Shown here: piece after piece, positions 13,501 to 24,342 of the stretch
How positions within the stretch are numbered: the first letter of the stretch is position 1
How the letters are laid out: each line of letters begins with the position of its first letter
Source of the DNA: Adineta ricciae
Lineage: Eukaryota; Rotifera; Eurotatoria; Adinetida; Adinetidae
Assembly: GCA_905250025.1 (NCBI GenBank)
Contig: CAJNOJ010000034.1
Location: 186,001-250,000 of the forward strand
Direction of reading: 5' to 3'
Length of the DNA stretch: 64,000 nucleotides
Notes under the pieces: generated by a model
Databases searched by the model: none
What the model saw: the letters and a program-made list of their open reading frames with translations, nothing else
Told to the model about the DNA's origin: nothing
Translations under genes and position numbers: made by a program

Positions 13501-14013
13501 AATCCAGTCAATAATGAATTATTGAAAAACGGCCATTCAGATGATAATATTCTGAAATCAAGTGAGACATGTATGTAAAAATAACTCATCGCTTAGGATC
13601 GATAGTTCAACTAACTATACATTGTAGCTATGCTTGGTCACTGTAGTGAGAAATCAACAACTAACCTAGTTGGTGATGGATATTTAGTGATGACGAATCG
13701 AAATCGAATTGTATTGCCACAAATGAATTCCGGTACACATTCGAAAACCTGCGTTTTCATTTCTATGAAGTCTAAATGATATTCTTTCATTTGATTTTAG
13801 AAATAAACTCTGCTGTTATTGTTGATGAGGATGTCCATGGATCGGTACTTACACGCACTTGGTTGCAACGTTCCAAATCTCACACTGAAGTAACTCTTGA
13901 TCAAGGTTAGTTCGACATTTTCTTAACGCTATCAATTGTGAACACATTGTCTTGTGTCTTTCAAAGAATCATCTATCGATTATGACGATCAAGAACAAGT
14001 AACAGCCGTTTAA
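4503..14013 (+). CDS. RAPGEF2/6: PDZ-GEF: Rap guanine nucleotide exchange factor (RAPGEF2/6 type)
   Basis: Membrane-associated exchange factor for Rap1/Rap2, acting in junctions, adhesion and neuronal signalling; 1414 residues from 28 exons. Domain order: first cNMP-like domain ([20 protein letters not shown]; exons 5455-6184); Ser-rich linker; second cNMP-like domain ([35 protein letters not shown]; 6674-7141); REM domain ([16 protein letters not shown]; 7349-7642); PDZ domain ([28 protein letters not shown]; 7691-8071); Ras-association domain (10269-11000, with [20 protein letters not shown]); catalytic CDC25 domain ([34 protein letters not shown]; ~11050-12299). The C-terminus QEQVTAV is a PDZ-binding tail like that of human RAPGEF2. 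Boundaries of the large gap: exon 13 ends 8474 and exon 14 begins 10269, in phase. That 1794-bp intron hosts the antisense PnuC gene. The other large introns are intron 1 (4602-5454) and intron 22 (12300-12899). No frame breaks were seen. Confidence 0.95.
5031..5180. repeat. CA/TA microsatellite in PDZ-GEF intron 1
   Basis: Runs of CA, TA and CATA units occupy 5031-5080, with a second shorter patch around 5150-5180. They lie in the first intron of PDZ-GEF, which also contains long T/C-rich tracts before the acceptor at 5454. They explain the spurious low-complexity minus-strand frame here. Confidence 0.85.
8701..9656 (-). CDS. pnuC: PnuC-like nicotinamide riboside/vitamin transporter, nested in a PDZ-GEF intron
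   Basis: Predicted membrane transporter of the bacterial PnuC family (facilitated uptake of nicotinamide riboside and related vitamins); 298 residues. Exons 9656-9381 and 9321-8701, joined in phase across a 59-bp GT-AG intron. The first ~60 residues are hydrophilic and Ser/Glu-rich, absent from bacterial PnuC. Then come about seven to eight hydrophobic segments. Family-like stretches are [37 protein letters not shown] and [20 protein letters not shown] followed by [15 protein letters not shown]; the LDALT...W..vNl pattern is typical of PnuC. The whole gene sits antisense inside the 8475-10268 intron of PDZ-GEF. PnuC is a prokaryotic family and not a standard animal gene, so I infer horizontal acquisition with later intron gain. 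Substrate is not proven. Confidence 0.82.
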
Positions 14014-14787
14014 ATCACTAAGTTCGAATGTTAGAAACATTGGTCCGGTGTTCTTTTTTTTTATTTTTCTTGTTATTAACAGTAAAATGTACTCGTCTAG
14101 CAAGCACCTATTCATTCACAAATGTAGATTCTGTGTGTATGTTTTGCATCATTCTCTGTTTGATTTCATGTATCGTTCTTTGTTTTTTATATTTTCCTAC
14201 TGATTCGATTTCGTGCTACTCAATAGTTTGTTTATACTAATGATCTGATGTGAGTGTCGTGTTTTTTGAGAAGCGTAGTGATTTCATATAGTAGAATCTG
14301 GATGACTGGATGTGTATCACTATCATAGTTGATCAACGATTGTCAGATGAATCGTGAAAAACTTCCTTTCAGGTTGAGTGTGTCTTCAAAGAACAAAGAA
14401 AAAAGATTTCACTGTGTTATTTAGCGAGTTTAACCTCTATATGTATATGTGAAATCGACATATATCATTGTTAAGTTATCTTATTTGTTGTTTGTGAATT
14501 TCTTATTCTTTTTTGTGTTCTACTCTCTTCTTTTTCGCTTGTTTCATCATTTCTTTTTCTATGCAGCGCAGTGTTTCGAATATGTTTTTATATATTTGTT
14601 AACTTAGTTTTGTTGTTATTGAAAATCTTCTGATAATACGAAATCGTATGGCAAATAAAACAACAAGAAACCATGCAGAATAATCTATTTCACTGGATAG
14701 AGATGAGAACAGGCATCACCTGTTTTTCCTCACAAATGTATATAAGACAATTGTTGGTCTTTTCGTGGTATATCAGTCTAAGCAAAT
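14014..14787. other. PDZ-GEF 3' region and NPC2 promoter
   Basis: T-rich sequence, probably the 3' untranslated region of PDZ-GEF. A candidate polyadenylation signal AATAAA lies at 14654-14659, followed by the presumed NPC2 upstream region. Short frames here (14028-14240, 14673-14906) look like chance, and the second only overlaps the NPC2 start in another frame. Confidence 0.5.
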
Positions 14788-15297
14788 ATGTTCACCTGGT
14801 TTGTTATGAGTCTCTTATTTTATTCAGTAAATTTTGTTCGGAGCGCCACTCCATACAAAGATTGTGGATCTGCACTGGCTACTGTTCAAGCCTTCGAAGT
14901 CACTGATTGTGCGGCAGCTCCATGCAAGTTCATCAAAGGTCATACATATGCGATGAACTTAACATTTCAAGCAAAGGAAGCATCAAAATCTGCAACAGTT
15001 ACCTTACACGGTATGAGAATTGTTTCGTTAGTGATGGAGTCTATATTTTTACGAATGTTTTTTAAAGGTATCATCGGTGGTATTCCGGTTCCATTTCCAA
15101 TTCCGGACAGTAATGCTTGCAATCTTGGTGTCAAATGTCCAGTTGCTCAATCCGATGTGAACGTGGGATCTTTTTCAGTTCCAGTATTACAATCCTATCC
15201 ATCACTTTCACTCTACGTCAAAATAGAGGTCATTGCTGATGATCAAAAGCAAGATTACGTATGTTTGCAATTTCCTGCAACAATTGTCGCGGGTTAA
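14788..15297 (+). CDS. NPC2: NPC2-like secreted sterol/lipid-binding protein (ML domain)
   Basis: Small lysosomal or secreted lipid-carrier protein that binds cholesterol or other lipids; 150 residues. The exons are 14788-15010 and 15068-15297. A signal peptide (MFTWFVMSLLFYSVNFVRS) precedes YKDCGSA, the typical start of mature NPC2. The cysteine pattern fits the ML fold: KDCGS, VTDCAAAPC, NACNLGVKCP and a C-terminal VCLQFP. The motif GGIPVPFPIPD matches the conserved HG(I/V)..GVPVPFPIP loop at the sterol pocket. The 57-bp intron is a multiple of three and has no stop, so an unspliced message would still translate with 19 extra residues. Conserved NPC2 spacing shows those residues should be removed. 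It converges with the CTLD gene downstream. Confidence 0.92.
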   Translation: MFTWFVMSLLFYSVNFVRSATPYKDCGSALATVQAFEVTDCAAAPCKFIKGHTYAMNLTFQAKEASKSATVTLHGMRIVSLVMESIFLRMFFKGIIGGIPVPFPIPDSNACNLGVKCPVAQSDVNVGSFSVPVLQSYPSLSLYVKIEVIADDQKQDYVCLQFPATIVAG

Positions 15298-15609
15298 ATA
15301 TATCCGTCCTAGGATTTATTATAAAAAACAGAATAGTTCGATACCAAAACAGTTCGAATGTTTTCTTGATCCTAGTTGTCTTTCTTATGCAAAATTAAAA
15401 AACTTGATGTGAATAAATCAGGAATACGTTTGCTCTTTGCGTATCTTTCTGTCCAAAACTGAAACGGGAGTGCAAAAGCCATGTGACAGCTGTGTCTTTT
15501 CACATACTTTATATATAAATGGACTAATGTAATCAAAAAAGAAAGTTCGCATTTCTCTCGATGGCAAAACTTGATTTTGTTTTATTTAACACACACAAAA
15601 TACGTTTGT
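15298..15609. other. Convergent 3' intergenic region
   Basis: About 310 bases between the stop codons of NPC2 (plus) and the first CTLD/PAN-like gene (minus). It contains AATAAA at 15412-15417, a plausible poly(A) signal for NPC2. Nothing else is recognised. Confidence 0.5.
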
Positions 15610-16236
15610 TTACATATAAAGAGTACAAATACCGTTACTATAGGAAATTCCCATACATGCATTATTCAACGAGCATGAGCCACTGCATGCTGCTATAGTT
15701 CTTGAAGAAAATATATCCAAGACGCCAGCATACACACTTTGTGTGCGGTATCGAAATTGTTGCATATCCTCACGTTGCACACCATTTAAACATTTCTGTA
15801 TCACATTTTGGTGAATTGGTCGAGTGCATACTGTGTAAGCATTGAGAATAGGTGCAGCTGTTGTTACTGCTGGACACAAAAATGGTATAAGGCAGAGAAT
15901 ATTTCCAAGTAAGTTCGTCAGAGCACCAAGCAAATTATCAAGTTCATTTGTTCCGGCAACTAGTCCAGTGCGTGAACCTGATGAATACCAAAAATTGCCA
16001 ACACAACTATCTGCTATAAATGTTGTATTGAGGAGTGATAAATCACTTGCTAATGATCCCGTTCCATTGGTGAAGTTCACAAGAGTCATACCATGACTTA
16101 AACAAAATTGACTAGCAGCATTTGCTGTTCGTATTCCATCACAGTCAACGTAGAATTTGATCGGCGGAGAACAATCCGATTCTACGAATTGAAAGCGACC
16201 GACAAAAAGACAAAGAAAGAATATGAACAAGAACAT
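15610..16236 (-). CDS. Secreted protein with C-type-lectin-like and PAN/apple-like domains, copy 1
   Basis: Single-exon gene for a 208-residue secreted protein. The signal peptide is MFLFIFFLCLFVGRFQFVES. Residues ~21-100 look like a short C-type lectin-like fold: FYVDCDG, FCLSHGMTLVNFTN, then NFWYSSGSRTGLV. This resembles the CTLD order of helix, 'A..C...GM.L' and 'FW.SG', but I see no EPN/QPD sugar-binding motif. A hydrophobic, Pro/Thr linker (LCLIPFLCPAVTTAAP) follows. The C-terminal ~65 residues (YAGVLDIFSSRTIAACSGSC, NACMGISYSNGICTLYM) resemble a PAN/apple module, in which cysteines surround 'C.gisy..g.C.ly'. The neighbouring gene upstream is a paralogue with the same layout. Role unknown; it could bind surfaces, mucus or pathogens. 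Confidence 0.7.
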   Translation of the reverse strand: MFLFIFFLCLFVGRFQFVESDCSPPIKFYVDCDGIRTANAASQFCLSHGMTLVNFTNGTGSLASDLSLLNTTFIADSCVGNFWYSSGSRTGLVAGTNELDNLLGALTNLLGNILCLIPFLCPAVTTAAPILNAYTVCTRPIHQNVIQKCLNGVQREDMQQFRYRTQSVYAGVLDIFSSRTIAACSGSCSLNNACMGISYSNGICTLYM

Positions 16237-16908
16237 TGCTTTGACCAGAATTTTATTCTGATATGATGTTCCAATTTGCTTTCGGGAATTTATACGCTGT
16301 TCTTGATTGAAAGTTTATGATACTCTATGAATGTCCTCAGTTCACGTATGAAAGTTCGAATAACAGTGCAACAGATGATTGTTTATGAAGGTAAAAATTC
16401 ATTTCCGATAGATATGTGACACATCTATTTCTGTATTGCTTGAGAGATATAACAGGAGCAGAAAAATCATACTCACATGTCAGGTTTTTCGTTACAAGTA
16501 CTTCTCTTTTTAGTAACGAGGTTTTCCAGTGCTGCAGAATACATTAACTAATCATGAATAACGTCGTACATGTCAATTCACATCGGAATCTGATGAGGAA
16601 GTGTATGACAAGAGAAAGACATATTTTCGATATTATATTGATCATACCTTGCGATGATAGGCATCAAATAAGTAACCCTTCAGTTTAAAAAAACATTACA
16701 CTCCAGATGATTGCAATTCATTGTTTCTAAAGTCTTGTAAAGTGTGTTAGGAATAACTTCGTGTTTCTTAGTTTTTGGAAATCACTAGTGCATACATGAT
16801 GTACGTAACTAGAGAACGTACCTTTGAAGTTTATTCATTGAGATTAAGAAAAGATTCATCATTACATGTACCTTCAATCGACTTTTTCTGTTTTGAATAA
16901 GAGAATCG
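16237..16908. other. Intergenic region between the two CTLD/PAN-like paralogues
   Basis: About 670 AT-rich bases separating two minus-strand paralogues. It should hold the promoter of copy 1 and the 3' end of copy 2. I see no gene, RNA or element. Confidence 0.5.
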
Positions 16909-17565
16909 TTACATGTAAAGACTACAGATGCCATTGATGTACGATATACCGATGCATTCATTCATAGATGAACATATACCACTGCATGTCATCCGACTTC
17001 GTGAGGCAAAGGTGTCTATAACTCCGCCGTACATGGGCTGTTCATTGAATTGGAATGTTTTCATGTCTGCTCGTGCTGATTGAGTCAAGCATTTTTGTAT
17101 CACTCTCTGTTGTATCGGTCGAACGCAAACAGTTATCGCTTGGGTAATGGGTGCAGGTGTTGTTGTTGTTGGACAGGGAACGAAAAGTAGACTGCACAGT
17201 AGATTACCAACAAGGTTCAGTACTCCACCGAGTAAATCACCAAGACCAGTAAGAAGACTAGTCAGAACTGCGCCGAGTGATTCAGCATTTGCCAGTATTC
17301 CTGTTTTGTTTCCGGATGAAAACCAAAACAGAGAATTGCAATTGATTGAATAGAGAGTTTGATTAAGATCGATGACTTGGCTGACAATAGTCGATGAATT
17401 GGTTAGATTTAATAAAGTCATGCCGTATTTTGCACAGAAATTTGCGGAATTCTGTAACGATCGTGTAGCACCGCAGTCCACAAAGAATTGACGAGGTGTT
17501 AGACAAGCACTTTCGACAAGTGCCACGTATGCAATAACAAAACAAGCAGATAGATACGGACGCAT
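16909..17565 (-). CDS. Secreted protein with C-type-lectin-like and PAN/apple-like domains, copy 2
   Basis: Single-exon paralogue of the gene at 15610-16236; 218 residues from the first true ATG at 17565 (the frame is open a little further upstream, but only with a GTG). Signal peptide MRPYLSACFVIAYVALVESA. The CTLD-like part (FFVDCGATRS, FCAKYGMTLLNLTN, LFWFSSGNKTGIL), hydrophobic linker (LLFVPCPTTTTPAP) and PAN-like tail (YGGVIDTFASRSRMTCSGIC, NECIGISYINGICSLYM) align block for block with copy 1. Divergence is substantial, but cysteines and the C-terminal G.C.LYM ending are kept, which suggests both are functional. Tandem duplication is the simplest origin. Function unknown. Confidence 0.7.
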   Translation of the reverse strand: MRPYLSACFVIAYVALVESACLTPRQFFVDCGATRSLQNSANFCAKYGMTLLNLTNSSTIVSQVIDLNQTLYSINCNSLFWFSSGNKTGILANAESLGAVLTSLLTGLGDLLGGVLNLVGNLLCSLLFVPCPTTTTPAPITQAITVCVRPIQQRVIQKCLTQSARADMKTFQFNEQPMYGGVIDTFASRSRMTCSGICSSMNECIGISYINGICSLYM

Positions 17566-18666
17566 ATCTCGAAATGAACTCAACACTTAAATGTCTTGTT
17601 GAGCTGTTTTTATAGTTAAAAAAAAACAGAAGTAATCGAGGGCAAAATCATCCATAACTATAGGCTTACTTTTTCTTGATAAATGCATTTTGCTAAACGG
17701 TTCTAATAGTTCAAGTCCGGTGTTTTAACTCAAAGTATACAATTATATGCAAAAGAAAAAAATTACTTGAGTTGTACTAACTCTCATGCCGATGCATGTT
17801 CATAGTTGAATTCCTCTCGTAGAAAACTTGTAGTTCGATGTTTAATTCAATTGATCTTCTCTAACATTATTATTAAAATCCAGGATATAGAATTATCTAT
17901 CTGAACGAATGTTCTTCTTACCAGCCCTCACTGATACAATGTTCTCTATCGTATTCAGCAGTCATTACTTATAGGCGTTGGGCTAATATAGAGTTATACA
18001 AGTACAATTGACTTCTGCCTATACTTCTGTTGGAGATTGATATGAGGTTAATAGGACCATCAGCGGATCAAATAGAGAATCTTATTAATCTCCACTCAAT
18101 ATTTCTGATTTTGTCATGAACTGTTGTGTTGAAAGATCATTGGACTGCAAGAAAAAATTTTCTTCTGATTCGATGTCATCTGTGTGTTTTTCCAGCAGAA
18201 GATGGAGGAGAAAAACTCGAGCACAACTGAGATCGAAGAAAGAGAAAGAAGTCCAGATTAACTTAATTCAATGAAGATAACAAGTCTTAGTGTTCATTCG
18301 ATTGAACGACCAGACAGACCAAGAATAACTTAGCGGAAGAAAAACGATCGTTTATCTGAGCACAAGAGAAGGAAAAATGTAGCAGTTTACAACAGTAATC
18401 AGTTAGCATTACTGTCATATGCAGCAGAAGGAAAAGGAAAGAAATACATCATGACAATTCTATCTGTTATGGATACATTGATTTGAAAGAATTTCAATAC
18501 TCTTTTGGAGAACAATGAAAGATTGGAATGGCTCGTCATACTCAAATTTTATTTGAATTCGAGTGTATTCCTTTCTTAATCAAATCCAAATTTTGGTTAT
18601 TCTATGGCAATTTGAAAATTTCTCTTCTTGATACTTATTTATCGTCCGATTATTATCATTTTATCC
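17566..18666. other. Intergenic region upstream of the glutamate receptor
   Basis: About 1.1 kb between the divergent starts of CTLD/PAN copy 2 (minus) and the glutamate receptor (plus). It is AT-rich. Frames at 18528-18767 and elsewhere show no family features. A further 5' untranslated exon of the receptor could lie here but cannot be recognised. Confidence 0.4.
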
Positions 18667-21600
18667 ATGTTCAAACGAATCTCTTTATTTTCTTCTTACA
18701 GTTTAAATCGTATTCTAATTGGAGCCATCAGCAGTATATGTTTACTCATCATCAGTCCACATTCTAATGTTGTCATGTGTTATTTTAATCGTCTGTCAGG
18801 TAGAGTTGAACGATCTTATTTCGATTGTATTCCTCATTTGTTTTTCCTGTTCGTAGCTGTTTCACCAACATCCGAAGCTCCCATTGTCATCGGCGCTTTC
18901 TTCTCTTTACACAATCCGCCAGTGTCACATGGTGGTGGCCGTTTACGAGAATGGTAAGTGTAGCTTGTCGGAATAATCGCAATGAGAGAAAACAAATAAA
19001 ATATTTCAGTGGAGACATTCGCGAAGATTATGGTATACATCGTGTCGAAGGAACATTTTGGATTCTTGACCAAAGTAAAGTAACATGCATCGTTTGTTTC
19101 TAATGAAAGGCAATGTTCGTTGATGATATTTTCAGTCAATGCCAATCAATCCATCCTACCGAATATAACTGTTGGTTATCAGATTCGTGATTCGTGTTGG
19201 TATGCACCTGTTGCACTAGAACAGACTATCGAATTCATCGGTAAATCCGTTTTAACGATCGGTGATCCAACTTTGAATACGAAGAATGGTCGATCACAGT
19301 TGGCAGCAATCATTGGGCCTGGCGATAGTTCGATCACCATGCAAACGCATAATATCTTACAACTATTTGAAATGCCACAGATAGGATATTCATCCACTGC
19401 ACGACAATTGAGCGACAAGGAAAAGTTCAAATATTTCATACGAGTTATTGCGTCGGATACACAGCAAGCACAAGCAATTGTTGATATTATTGAACAATTC
19501 AAATGGAATTACGTGGCTACAATCGGTACCGAAGGTGATTATGGTCGTGGTGGAGTCGAAGCTATCCGTCGTCTATTAAAAAAAGATGCATGTATTGGTG
19601 CTGATTTCACTATGGTAAACTGAAATAACCAGTGAGCGATTCATTTTCATTTCGTTTTTTTTTCTGTGAATTAGCCAATTGGTGCAAATGTGTCGGTAGC
19701 CATCCAACTAATTCAACAACTGATCATTCGAGCACCCCGAGTTCAAGTACTAATCTGCTTTTGTCTTGATCATTCCATACGTGCTATATTACAAGCGATT
19801 AGTCAGTTGAACTACACAAAACGATTCGTTATTCTTGGAAGGTAATTCTCAATAAACGTAAGGATCTTTTCTCAGCTTTGCCTTGTTCATTAGTGATGCA
19901 TGGGCCGATCGCTTGAATGTCATACCAAACAACACGGAAAATGTTGCATTAGGTGCTATTACGGTAAACGAGAGAGTTCGAGATGGTAGATCGTTTTATT
20001 CCTTATACTTTATCTATAGATCAAAGCTCGTTCATTACGTGTGCCAGGCTTTGAACAATATTTTCGTCGATTGCATGTGTATAATAATACCCGAAACGTT
20101 TGGTTCACTGAGTACTGGCAGCACAAGTTTGATTGTGGATTGACTAATTATAATAATACGATTAGTCGAAAAACTTATGCTCGTCAATGTCGTCCCGAAC
20201 AAGAAAGTCTTACTCGTGTACCTTACAATGAAGATCCCAAACTTGCCTTCGTCATCAATTCGATTCTAGCTGTGGTACATGGACTGGATAAAATGCATAA
20301 ACAAGTATGTAATACAAACAGTTCGCTGATTGTTTATATCAGATGAAAAATGGTAGATTTGTAACGGTACAAGTGGATTATGTGCTGAAATGACTCGTAT
20401 GAATACATCTCTGTTGATGCAGTTCGTAACAAGTAGTCGATTTACTGGCATAACTGGTAAGTATGAAAATGTTTGTTGAAGTAAAAAAATTCGATGTTTT
20501 CTAGGTGAAGAGGTGTTTTTCGATGAAAATGGTGATGGTCCTGGAAGGTTAGAACAGTTGGATTCATTCAAACATAATTTTAGTAGTTTAGATACGACAT
20601 ATTGAATTTGCAATACAATAGCGACGACGTTGAACATCCTCTTCACTATGTACAAATTGGAACGTGGAATACAGGAAAATTGAGTTTGAATACATCCTCC
20701 ATTCGATTCTTCGCGGATCAATATTCAATCAACCAAATCGGTATACATCAGTACTGTAGTGAAGCTTGTCCATTAGGTCATATAAAAGTTCGTTATTTAG
20801 TTCACATTTTTCCGGTATTAATATTGATTTCTTTTATCGCAGAAATTTATCGATGAAAAACACTGCTGTTGGAAATGTCATCCATGCGATAATGCGATCG
20901 TTCTCGACGAAACGACTTGCTTTACTTGTCCTGTCGGATTTGCACCGAATAGTGATCAAACAGGTAATCAATACACTTTAATTTTCCTATCGTTCATAAC
21001 TGAGAAACCTTTAGCTTGTGATCTCTTGCCAATCACAACAATTAACTTTCGTCATCCATTGTCAGTCATCATATGTTTCGCTGCTGCGGTCGGTATCTTA
21101 ATAAGCCTATTTGTTCTTTATATATTTATACGTTTCAATGCGACACCAGTCGTTAAATCCACCACACGCGAATTGAGTTATTTGATTTTAACGGGCATTT
21201 TATTCTGTCATTTGACTGCGTTTATTATTCTGCAAAAGCCATCATTTATTATCTGTGTCTTAACACGTCTGCTTCCAGGAATATCGTTTTCCATGATCTA
21301 TGGATCGCTAGTGACGAAAACCAATCGAATTGCACGACTTCTAGCACGTAGTAAAAAGAAAATCATCACAAAACGATTGAAGTTTATGGGTGCACGGCAT
21401 CAACTTGCCATCGCTTGTCTGATAATCGTTACTGAAATCATCATCGTTGGTTTGTAATCACATTTCTCTCCAAACACACAATTGCTCTTCTTTCATTCTA
21501 GCCGCAACCGTCTATCGCGATCCACCCACAGCAGAGCTCATTGAAACTGGTGGTCGTTTGCTGCTGACATGTAAAGCTTTTACCAATCGCTAGAACGTAT

Positions 21601-22875
21601 AATAGATAGTGACATTTTTGCTCTCTTAGGCAAGAATTCCATTCCGGGTATTGTTGCTCCACTTGGTTTCGACGGTGTGTTAGTATTTCTATGTACACTT
21701 TATGCTGTAAGTTTTGTCATTTCCGACCTTCCTGTCCAATTTTTCTTTTACATAGATAAAAACAAGGAATTTGCCTGAGAATTTCAATGGTGAGTTGCAC
21801 AACTATGAGTAGATTCGATGTTTTGAATTCCTATTGTTTGTTTGATCTAGAAGCGAAATTTATCGGCTTTTCTATGTATACAACTTGTGTTATATGGTTA
21901 GCATTTGCTGCTGTTTATGTAACGATTGATGTCAAAGTGTTTTCACTATGTGTTGCCACAAATGCAAGTGCATATGTTGTACTCGTGTTCTTATTTTTTC
22001 CAAAACTGTATTTAATTATCTTCAAACCTGAAAAAAACCAACGAAGGTAAACATATCTGAGTCCAGTAAAGTCATAAGAGTTTTTATTACAATTCTCGAT
22101 AAATTTTAGTGCATTTGCAACGAACACCGATATTCGCTGTCATTTTGGCTCATCAACATCAAAGGGTGACATATCATCCTATCGTTACAGTGAGAGTGCA
22201 CCTTTATTTCGTCGTTCGGTTATCAATCGTATTCGTTTCGGAAATAATCTACCTGTAAATAGTGAACTCAATAATACGGCTGGTACATCATCTACATTGC
22301 ATGTTAGTGATCTCCTCGTCAACGATCGTCGTGCATCGAGTTCTTCAGCAGCTTATGCACATCCTTGGACATATAACCGACGATTATCCGGTTCACCTCA
22401 ACCAGCTATAATCAGCAATCCTCCTCCATATCGTAAGAAATTATCTAGTCAAAACACTTTAGACGACCTACCTGACAAACTACTTAAAAGAAGTCCAGTT
22501 AAACGATCTACAGATCCCGCGGTGCATATGCAGGACGAGAATCAATTTAAGTCTACATCGAAACATTCACCAGAATGTGTGCTTGCAGCAAATTCATCGA
22601 CGAATGCTGATTTAATGACTGATACTATAGACAAAAATGAATCAGTTGCATCAATGAAAACAATGGATCTTGCAAGTGAATCATCAAGTCTCTGGACAGA
22701 GGATGATTTCGCATTGAATTCGACGACAACATCCAACTCCAAATCGGTTTGTACATGTCAACTACTATGGCAAATGGAACGCGACACAGACAGTATTGAT
22801 AAATTCAAACTCTTTTTTAAACGCGACGATCGGAATGTTGACTGGGACTATGTCCAAGGTTCAAGTGAAGTTTGA
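18667..22875 (+). CDS. GRM: Metabotropic glutamate receptor (class C GPCR)
   Basis: Plasma-membrane receptor for glutamate or a related amino acid; 1129 residues from 16 exons. Order: putative signal anchor (start uncertain; ATG 18667 chosen for a following hydrophobic stretch); Venus-flytrap domain (EAPIVIGAFFSLH to 20787); cysteine-rich domain (HCCWKCHPCDNAIV, FTCPVGFAPNSDQTAC); seven-helix domain (TPVVKSTTRELSYLILTGIL, LVTKTNRIARLLARSKKK, NSIPGIVAPLGFDG, AKFIGFSMYTTCVIWLAF, FFPKLYLIIFKPEKN); long Ser/Thr-rich tail. Residues matching the glutamate site of vertebrate mGluRs appear kept: Arg in GIHRVE, Ser in DSSITMQ, Thr in YSSTA, Asp in ASDTQQ, Tyr in EGDYGR, Asp in SDAWADR. The last exon is 22110-22875. 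The terminal ~40 codons are repeated at 30615-30737. Group I, II or III cannot be settled by eye. Confidence 0.93.
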
Positions 22876-23268
22876 CAAGGACAAAATCTGATAGTGCGAT
22901 CGAACTAGACATCTAATTCAACATCTAAGCAAACTGTATGTATCGAATAACTCAGTATTAATAAAAATTAGAATTGTGTCTATTTTTATAAGAAAAACAG
23001 AGGCTACACATGTGTCTTTGATATTCATTCCTTCTTGCGCCAAGCCAGAGACGAGTATAGATTCTTCGTAGCATTAGTACACATATTTAGAAAATATTTA
23101 GTTCAAGCTATGTTTGAAGAAAATTGAAAATATTTTGTCTGCTGAAGTACTTGAAACCTGTATGCAATAACGTTCTTGATTTCGAACCGTACGTACGTTT
23201 CTTAATACCCGAGACGATCGATTGGCATTTTTCTATTTTCATCTTCTTAAGCAAAAACAAACATTACA
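22876..23268. other. Convergent 3' region between the receptor and TGF-beta ligand A
   Basis: About 390 bases between two facing stop codons. AATAAA at 22960-22965 is a plausible poly(A) signal for the receptor. The same sequence recurs at 30738-31130 in copy B. Confidence 0.5.
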
Positions 23269-24342
23269 TCACAGACAAGCACATTGTTTCACAATAATAT
23301 CTTTAACAGGATAGATTTGTAAATCACCATTAGTTTGTCGAAGAAGAAAATTATCATCAGCATATTGTGAAGGGACGCAAGTTGGATGACGTACATGACT
23401 ATTCTTTTTACTAATCATTGCTTGTAAAAATGTATGGAGTGATCCTTGTTGAAGAGTTAAGTCTGAACATGAACCGTCACAATATGTAAATGTGTATTCT
23501 TTTGGTCGAATAATTAAATGAGCTAAACCAAGTTCTTCAAATTGAATTTGAATAGATTTTAATTTACATTTCGTTTCTTCGTGAAAAGATAGATGATTCG
23601 AACGAAATGATGATAGGATTAAATACGAATGTGATGTAGAGCACGTTTGATCAGAAAGAATGCTTTCGATAATTAGATTGGATCGTTTGATTTGTCGAAG
23701 GTAATCATAAATATTAAGAAAATAAAATTCGCGCACGGAATCATATTCTAAATTAGTATCCAGCGCGAACACTTCGCGCAAATCGTCCGATTGTTTCACG
23801 ACGATTCGCAACGGTATGGACGACTTGGATATTTGGTTCGTATTGACGTGATAAACGAGTTCGATCGACGAGAAACCGTCGATCGCATCAGACCATGAAA
23901 ATGTGGATTGAATCTTATTCGAATTTATAGATAAACAACCTGTTGGTTGTACTGTTCGAATTGGGACTGTTAACAGAGATGACGAAGTAATTGTTCGTCG
24001 GCGCCGACGAGTTCGAACTGAAAGATACAACAACAACAAAAAAGTAAGTTGTTTGGAATGATAGATGAGCAAATTTCAATACGCACTTTCTTCTAAATTC
24101 GTTAGTAATTGATGCTTTTCAACCATCGATTGTATTAATGATGAATGAGATATGTTTAATACATCAATAAAGTGTTGTCTGAGGTAGAAGTTTCGATAAG
24201 ATCGATTGGATAATAATTCGAATTGATGAAGATTTGTTGATGATAATGTCATGATCGAAGCCGAATGTGATAGAGGAAATATAAGAAGAAGAAAGAAGAT
24301 TTTCCAAGATTGAAAGTTCGTGAATAAATGATCGGCAAACAT
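23269..24342 (-). CDS. TGF-beta superfamily ligand lacking the interchain cysteine, copy A
   Basis: Secreted growth-factor precursor of 334 residues. Exons 24342-24087 and 24017-23269; intron of 69 bp. ATG 24342 gives a signal peptide (MFADHLFTNFQSWKIFFLLL...). A short prodomain-like region (FIDVLNISHSSLIQSMVEKH) precedes a polybasic run RTRRRRR at the start of exon 2, then beta-rich prodomain-like sequence. The C-terminal ~100 residues show the cystine-knot pattern: CKLKSIQIQF, ELGLAHLIIRP, YTFTYCDGSC, HPTCVPSQYADD, and final CACL. Six knot cysteines are present, but where most ligands have CC only one Cys occurs (TCVP). That missing residue normally makes the interchain disulphide, as in GDF9, BMP15 and Lefty. 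The polybasic site lies far upstream of the knot, so any furin product would be long. Subfamily unresolved. Confidence 0.85.
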
